This document shows, piece after piece, positions 60,112 to 64,000 of a stretch of DNA of 64,000 nucleotides. A program made the position numbers and the translations under genes. Position 1 is the stretch's first letter. Each line of letters starts with the position of its first letter. The stretch comes from Chloroflexota bacterium (lineage in GTDB: Bacteria > Chloroflexota > Ktedonobacteria > Ktedonobacterales > JADMIN01). The stretch covers positions 310,001 through 374,000 of the forward strand of contig JAJPKE010000017.1 of assembly GCA_021323855.1 (NCBI GenBank), written 5' to 3'. Below the pieces are notes generated by a model. It searched no databases, had not been told where the DNA came from, and saw nothing but the letters and a program-made list of their open reading frames with translations.

Positions 60112-60218
60112 CCCGGCTTTATAAAGCCTGGGCACGGCAAAAATAGGCTGAAGCTGGAAAGCGATGTGTCACACTGGCTTTAGCCTCATCTCCGTGCGCC
60201 GGCAGTTTACTGCCGCGA
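60112..60218 (-). repeat. Dispersed ~105-bp repeat, copy B (inverted relative to copy A)
   Basis: Read on the minus strand it begins with TCGCGGCAGTAAACTGCCGG and ends with GGCTTTATAAAGCCGGG, as copy A at 29104-29206 does. The two ends and an internal CTTCAGCC match; the middle is less similar. It lies between the DUF4190 fragment and the antirepressor gene. Confidence 0.7.
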
Positions 60219-60255
60219 CACCACTGCCGATGAGACCGTACTCTCCAGCGGTTCT

Positions 60256-61152
60256 TCATCCACCCCCGCTCTTCTCCACATCCGCAATCTTGAACTGGAA
60301 CCACGCGGCCACGCGCTCCCAGGCGGACTCCGGAATGTTAGAGAGTGCATCGCCGTCGCTTGTACGCGCAAGGTGTAGCGCCGCGCGCAGCTCCGCCGCA
60401 ATCTCCGCCTCACGCTGGCCGGTGAGCGCGCACAGCCGCGCTGCCATGCGCCGCACCGCTGCCTGATGCTCCGGCGTCAAGGCTGGCGCCCCCAGGCGTT
60501 CGCGCACCTCCAAAAACAGCCGCGACAACTCCTCCACCTGTTCCATGCGGTTCTCCAGCGCGTCCTGTCGTTCTTCCAACGCCTGCTGGCGTTCTGCGCT
60601 CTCCGCGCGCCAGCGTTCCATGTCGTCCTGCCATTGCAGCCACGCCACCATCGCCTGATGATAGGTGATCCATTCGCCGCGTTCGGCCTCGGCAGCGGGT
60701 CGCTCCGGCTGCGCCACCGGCTCGGACGGCACGAGCACGGTAGCATCCGTCGTTGCAGCGGAGAGCGCCGCCTGCCCCGAAAAGTGGCGATAGAGGACAT
60801 CGGCAGCCTCGCGCTTGAACGCCAGGATAGCGGCGCGCTTCTCCGGCGTCACCCGCGAGAGATGGATGCCTTGCAACCAGGCGGGAATCGCCCACGCCGT
60901 CAGCACATCCAGCGATTGCGGCCCGCCATCGGTCTCCACCCGCGCCAGCACCAGATGCTCGGCCAGCGTCTCATCCGCCTGGATGCGCCGCGCCTGCGAG
61001 GGACGTGTCAGCCCGATGGCCTCGCAGAGATCGCTGAAGACCGCCGCGATACGCCCATCCGGCAGGCGCACGGCGCGAATCGGGCGCGCATAGAACGACA
61101 CCTGCGCCTGTTCCGCCGGAAGAAAGACCTCGCGGTCGGCTCCTGCTGCCAT
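60256..61152 (-). CDS. Phage antirepressor (P22_AR_N domain) protein
   Basis: 298 aa, AGAGG about 9 bases upstream of ATG 61152. The N-terminal about 120 residues match the P22 antirepressor N-domain: FYARPIRAVRLPDGRIAAVF, CEAIGLTRPSQARRI, DETLAEHLVL, DGGPQSLDVLTAWAIPAWL and a final VTPEKRAAILAFKREAADVL, in pieces. The C-terminal half is a long helix (ERQQALEERQDALENRMEQV) and a small end domain. Antirepressors bind and inactivate phage repressors. No other phage gene is adjacent, so this is a domesticated or stranded copy. A palindrome at 61192-61208 lies in its promoter region. Confidence 0.82.
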   Translation of the reverse strand: MAAGADREVFLPAEQAQVSFYARPIRAVRLPDGRIAAVFSDLCEAIGLTRPSQARRIQADETLAEHLVLARVETDGGPQSLDVLTAWAIPAWLQGIHLSRVTPEKRAAILAFKREAADVLYRHFSGQAALSAATTDATVLVPSEPVAQPERPAAEAERGEWITYHQAMVAWLQWQDDMERWRAESAERQQALEERQDALENRMEQVEELSRLFLEVRERLGAPALTPEHQAAVRRMAARLCALTGQREAEIAAELRAALHLARTSDGDALSNIPESAWERVAAWFQFKIADVEKSGGG

Positions 61153-61191
61153 CGGTTTTGCCTCTCTCGCTTACGCTGACAAATCAGAGGG

Positions 61192-61208
61192 TGTTCCATG
61201 ATGGAACA
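61192..61208. promoter_or_regulatory. Perfect palindrome in the divergent antirepressor / DUF6883 promoter region
   Basis: TGTTCCAT-G-ATGGAACA is a perfect 8-bp inverted repeat, extended by GGG/CCC. It lies 40 bases upstream of the antirepressor start; a TATAAT-like -10 box on the minus strand is at 61238-61233. The palindrome would fall just downstream of that start point, fitting a repressor site. Confidence 0.55.
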
Positions 61209-61354
61209 TCCCTCAAAAACGGACTGTGCTGTATTATATCAATATGATGTAATCACGTAATATGGTTTATCTGGATTAGACCACTTAAGCAGGCTATCTA
61301 GAATATGTGGCCGATAGACATGTGGGGAACAGGGAAACCACAGGAGGCTGAGTG

Positions 61355-61675
61355 ATGTTTGTGCCGCATGCGGCGCAAGCGGTGATTGCAGATGCCAAGA
61401 TCACCAACTATTTGTTGAAACATCCGGGCAAAGCAAAGTTCTTTTTGGGATTTGGGTTTACCCTGGCGCAATGGCAGGTGTTACGTGACGCCTTGTTGCG
61501 GCATGTCATCACACATGAGTATGTAAAAGAAATCCTGCTCGATGATGGCGTAAAGTATGTAGTTGAGGGGGCGCTACAATCGCCGGATGGCAGGAATCCA
61601 CAGGTACGTTCAGTGTGGATGATTGACGGCGGACGAAACTATCCACGGCTGATCTCCGCCTATGCACGCGACTGA
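61355..61675 (+). CDS. DUF6883-like protein (possible toxin-like partner)
   Basis: 106 aa from ATG 61355 (AGGAGG 7 bases upstream). The pattern is AKITNYLLKHPGKAKFFLGF, GFTLAQWQVLRDALLRHV, a GVKYVVEGALQSPDGR hairpin and SVWMIDGGRNYPRLISAYARD. This agrees with the DUF6883 family as remembered; members are often paired with a DUF4926 protein, as here. Some members are fused to polymorphic toxin N-termini, so a toxin-like activity is possible but unproven. It begins a plus-strand group leading to the TIR-TPR gene. Confidence 0.7.
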   Translation: MFVPHAAQAVIADAKITNYLLKHPGKAKFFLGFGFTLAQWQVLRDALLRHVITHEYVKEILLDDGVKYVVEGALQSPDGRNPQVRSVWMIDGGRNYPRLISAYARD

Positions 61676-61728
61676 TGATTGAGAGATGCAAGTTGCATGG
61701 GCTGTATAGGCTGAAAGGGGAAGCAGCA

Positions 61729-61977
61729 ATGATTCGAGAATTTGAGCCAGTGGTCTTTACGGTGGATTTGCCGCAATATGGCCTGGTGGCTGGCGACGTG
61801 GGCACAATTGCGGATATTCACCCTTCGGGGAAAGCCTATGAGGTAGAAGTTTTCCGGGTGGATGGTTCCACGTATGATGTCGTCACTGTTCAAGAGGGAC
61901 AGATTCGTCCAGCGACCAAAAACGAAGTGACGCACGCGCGCACTATCGCGCCAACAGAATCAACTGCACAGGGTTAG
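61729..61977 (+). CDS. DUF4926-like small protein (possible partner/antitoxin)
   Basis: 82 aa from ATG 61729 (AGGGGAA about 8 bases upstream; the frame extends to 61675). The core PVVFTVDLPQYGLVAGDVGT, HPSGKAYEVEVF and VTVQEGQIRPA has the SH3-like beta-barrel pattern of DUF4926. It follows the DUF6883-like gene by 53 bases. The pair has the size and order of a toxin-antitoxin or effector-immunity unit. Which partner, if any, is toxic cannot be judged from sequence. Confidence 0.7.
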   Translation: MIREFEPVVFTVDLPQYGLVAGDVGTIADIHPSGKAYEVEVFRVDGSTYDVVTVQEGQIRPATKNEVTHARTIAPTESTAQG

Positions 61978-62124
61978 CGGTGCAATCATCCATCGCTGGC
62001 GGCGAAACCTTCGAGACGATCAAGACAGCTTACCGCCTCAGTGATGAGCAAATACCACTCGGCCCTGGGCTACACCTTATTTATTCCCAAATAGTCACCT
62101 TTGGTGCAGGCGGAGGAGACATCT

Positions 62125-63285
62125 ATGGCGGCCAACATCTTCATCTCCTATCGCCGCGACGATACCCTGGATATCTGCGGTCGCCTCTACGACGCACTCG
62201 CCGCGCAGTTCGGACGCGACGCCATCTTCCAGGATATTGACTCGCTTCACCCTGGCGAAGACTTTGCGGCGCGCATCGAGGCGACGCTGGCGCAGTGCAG
62301 CGTCGCGCTGGTGGTCATCGGCCCGCGCTGGCTGGATATCGTGGATGAGCAGCAGCGCCGCCGCCTGGAAAACCCCGATGACTTCGTGCGGCGTGAGGTG
62401 GAGATGGCGCTGGAACGCGCGCTATCCGGCGATCTGCGCCTCGTGCCGCTGCTGATCGGCCAGACGCCCATGCCAACTGCCGAGCGCCTGCCGGAGAGCC
62501 TGCAACCGCTGGTGCGCTTCAACGCCATGCCTATTTATCAGAACAACTACTTCAAAGACAGCCTGGAAAAGCTGCTCACCTTCCTACGCGCCTTCCTGGC
62601 GGAATCGCCAGCCACCACCACGCCGGTGAACGTCGGCGCGGGCGACCGCCTGCTGGCAGAAGGCAACGCCTTGCTCGATCAACAACGCTATGCAGAGGCG
62701 CTGCCGCTGCTGGAACAGGCGACGCGCGCCGCCCCCAAAGACGCGCGCTGCTGGGTGGCGCTGGCCTACGCCAGCAACGAACTTGGCCGTGTCTATATGG
62801 CGCTGGCCGCCTGCGAGCAAGCCATCATCATAGACGAAACGCTGGCGATTGCCTGGCGCCATAAAGGGTACGCGCTGCACGATCTGCAACGCGAGGACGA
62901 GGCGCTGGCCAGCTTCGAGCGGGCGCTCAAGCTGAATCCAGGTGATGCGCTCGCCTGGAACGGTAAAGGGCTGGCGCTGGAGCGGCTCAAACGTCCCACG
63001 GAGGCGCTGGCCGCCTACGAGGTGGCAACGACGCTGGACCCCGATTATCTCGCCGCCTGGAACAATCAGAGCTTCCTCTTCTATGCAATGAAACGCTACA
63101 CGAATGCGCTGGCCGCCTGTGAGCGCGTGCTGGCGCTGGACCCCAACAACGCCGTCGCCTGGAATAACTCTTCAGCCATCCTCTATGCGTTGGGCCGCGT
63201 CGCGGAATCCTACACGGCGCACCAGCAGGCCGTCCGCCTCCAAGAACAGCAACAACAGGCAACGCAACAAGCCAAACAGGGATAA
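62125..63285 (+). CDS. TIR-TPR protein
   Basis: 386 aa from ATG 62125 (GGAGGAG 9 bases upstream). The TIR domain (1-150) shows IFISYRRDD, DIDSLHPGEDF and the putative catalytic glutamate E91 in DFVRREVEMAL. A linker leads to about five tetratricopeptide repeats (175-375), each with the W/Y-G-A-F-P pattern, for example CWVALAYASNELGRVYMALAA and AWNGKGLALERLKRPTEALAA split across the repeat. No membrane helix. TIR-TPR proteins occur in bacterial NAD-depleting immune systems, TPRs serving as sensor or oligomerisation scaffold. It lies 147 bases after the DUF4926 gene. Confidence 0.9.
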   Translation: MAANIFISYRRDDTLDICGRLYDALAAQFGRDAIFQDIDSLHPGEDFAARIEATLAQCSVALVVIGPRWLDIVDEQQRRRLENPDDFVRREVEMALERALSGDLRLVPLLIGQTPMPTAERLPESLQPLVRFNAMPIYQNNYFKDSLEKLLTFLRAFLAESPATTTPVNVGAGDRLLAEGNALLDQQRYAEALPLLEQATRAAPKDARCWVALAYASNELGRVYMALAACEQAIIIDETLAIAWRHKGYALHDLQREDEALASFERALKLNPGDALAWNGKGLALERLKRPTEALAAYEVATTLDPDYLAAWNNQSFLFYAMKRYTNALAACERVLALDPNNAVAWNNSSAILYALGRVAESYTAHQQAVRLQEQQQQATQQAKQG

Positions 63286-63457
63286 CCAGGAAACGGGCAG
63301 CGCAATTTCCACGAACATACGCTGCATGCTGCATGTTGCGTTATCTGGTAGCCTCTGCCAGCGACAAAGAAACGAGAACGGCACATCTGGTACGCCTGGC
63401 GAATCTGGGCAATGCCGGAAAGCCAGTAATAGCCGCTGCGGGGGAGAGAAAAACCTA

Positions 63458-64000
63458 TGACACTGCCAGCATCATCGCCATCAGCCACACCAACAGCAAC
63501 TGGGCAATTCATCATCATGCCAATACGAGAAGAGGAAGTCGCGTTCCACAATGGCTCCGTCAGGTTGGGTGGAACGCTCCTGCTGCCGCAATTGCCGGAT
63601 GCACAGCGGCTATGCCCTGGGGTGGCGCTGGTGCATGGGTCGGGCGACGACCCACGCGACGACTATCGCATCTTTGCGGAGTATTTCGCGGCGCGCGGCA
63701 TCGCCACACTGATCTATGACAAGCGCGGTGTAGGCGCCTCCACCGGCAACTGGCGCAGCGGCACGTTTGCAGAACTGGCGGGCGATGCGCTGGCCGCTGT
63801 CCACCTGCTGGCCGCGCGCCCGGAGATAGACCCGCAGCGCGTGGGCCTCTGGGGATGCAGCGAGGGCGGCTGGGTTGCGCCGCTGGCGGCTGCGCGTTCC
63901 ACAGAGGTGCGCTTTCTCGTTGCCATCTCGGCTCCGGGTATGAGTCCGGCGCAGCAGGAACACTACCGCCGCAGGCTCATCATCGAGGCGTCCAGCGCCT
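63458..64000 (+). CDS. Alpha/beta hydrolase, 3' truncated by the window end
   Basis: The frame from ATG 63458 (GGGGGAGAG about 8 bases upstream) stays open to base 64000, giving 181 codons. Features of the fold: VALVHGSGDDPRDDYRIFAE with the oxyanion HG motif, LIYDKRGVGASTGNW, and the nucleophile elbow GCSEGG (G-x-S-x-G) in RVGLWGCSEGGWVAPLAAA, in pieces. It resembles the BAAT/acyltransferase-like and dienelactone-hydrolase-like groups of serine hydrolases. The remaining catalytic Asp and His lie beyond the window. Confidence 0.88.

Noticed and set aside
61192..61208. LexA (SOS) box
   Set aside because: The arms are GTTCC outward and GGAAC, the reverse of the GAAC-N4-GTTC arrangement of Gram-positive LexA sites.
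1..64000. tRNA, rRNA, insertion sequences, riboswitches
   Set aside because: No tRNA T-loop/acceptor pattern, rRNA segment, transposase or known riboswitch core was recognised by reading; a covariance search could still find small RNAs.

Overview
The window reads as about 64 kb of chromosome from a GC-rich bacterium (roughly 58-60 % GC by eye), most likely a Chloroflexota of the Ktedonobacteria type. This is inferred from style rather than a marker gene: several ECF sigma factors paired with large one-pass membrane sensors, TIR proteins fused to a membrane anchor or TPRs, kinase-like membrane proteins, many Cys/Ser/Thr-rich lipoproteins, NarL-type two-component systems, class III cyclases and abundant GC-rich palindromic repeats. 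No rRNA, tRNA, CRISPR array or transposase was recognised. Both ends cut through genes: a GT-C glycosyltransferase at the left and an alpha/beta hydrolase at the right.

Layout. 0-5 kb: truncated glycosyltransferase, then a Crp/Fnr regulator with a conserved cAMP pocket next to a GAF-PAS-class III nucleotide cyclase. 5-10 kb: an ECF sigma factor with a BNR-repeat membrane partner; a divergent lipoprotein carries a consensus ECF promoter. 10-13 kb: secreted protein and a SEDS (FtsW/RodA) flippase-type protein. 13-21.5 kb: a complete dihydroxyacetone/glycerol system: DhaR-type enhancer-binding activator, MIP channel, dhaK, dhaL, stand-alone dhaM, HPr, enzyme I and a small novel protein with two DPWDAPYFGG boxes. 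21.5-26.5 kb: NADAR protein, rsmA, an FtsB/DivIC-like protein, a metallo-beta-lactamase-fold hydrolase and an rlmA-like methyltransferase carrying palindromic repeats inside its reading frame. 26.5-31.4 kb: five-gene minus-strand operon (ABC ATPase, ABC-2 permease, small membrane protein, histidine kinase, response regulator). 31.7-33.6 kb: an isolated three-gene cassette resembling phage head-tail joining proteins. 33.8-44.5 kb: lipoproteins, SH3 protein, SAM methyltransferase, TIR membrane protein with a well-formed promoter/operator, TSUP permease, desaturase, MFS exporter and small proteins. 45-55.6 kb: two more ECF/membrane-sensor modules, a HAF-repeat lipoprotein and a membrane-anchored pseudokinase. 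55.7-64 kb: TetR plus FAD monooxygenase, a second methyltransferase, a SWIM-motif protein, a P22-type antirepressor, a DUF6883-DUF4926-like gene pair, a TIR-TPR protein and the truncated hydrolase.

The clearest functional unit is the Dha phosphorelay: enzyme I to HPr to DhaM to DhaL to DhaK, with every phospho-accepting residue identifiable. Signalling dominates the rest of the window: cAMP/CRP, three ECF modules, one two-component system, a pseudokinase and two TIR proteins. The best candidates for something undescribed are the two paralogous ECF/BNR modules, which share a cytoplasmic motif that is not a zinc-finger anti-sigma domain; the antirepressor / DUF6883 / DUF4926 / TIR-TPR cluster at the right end; and palindromic repeats that have become part of a coding sequence.
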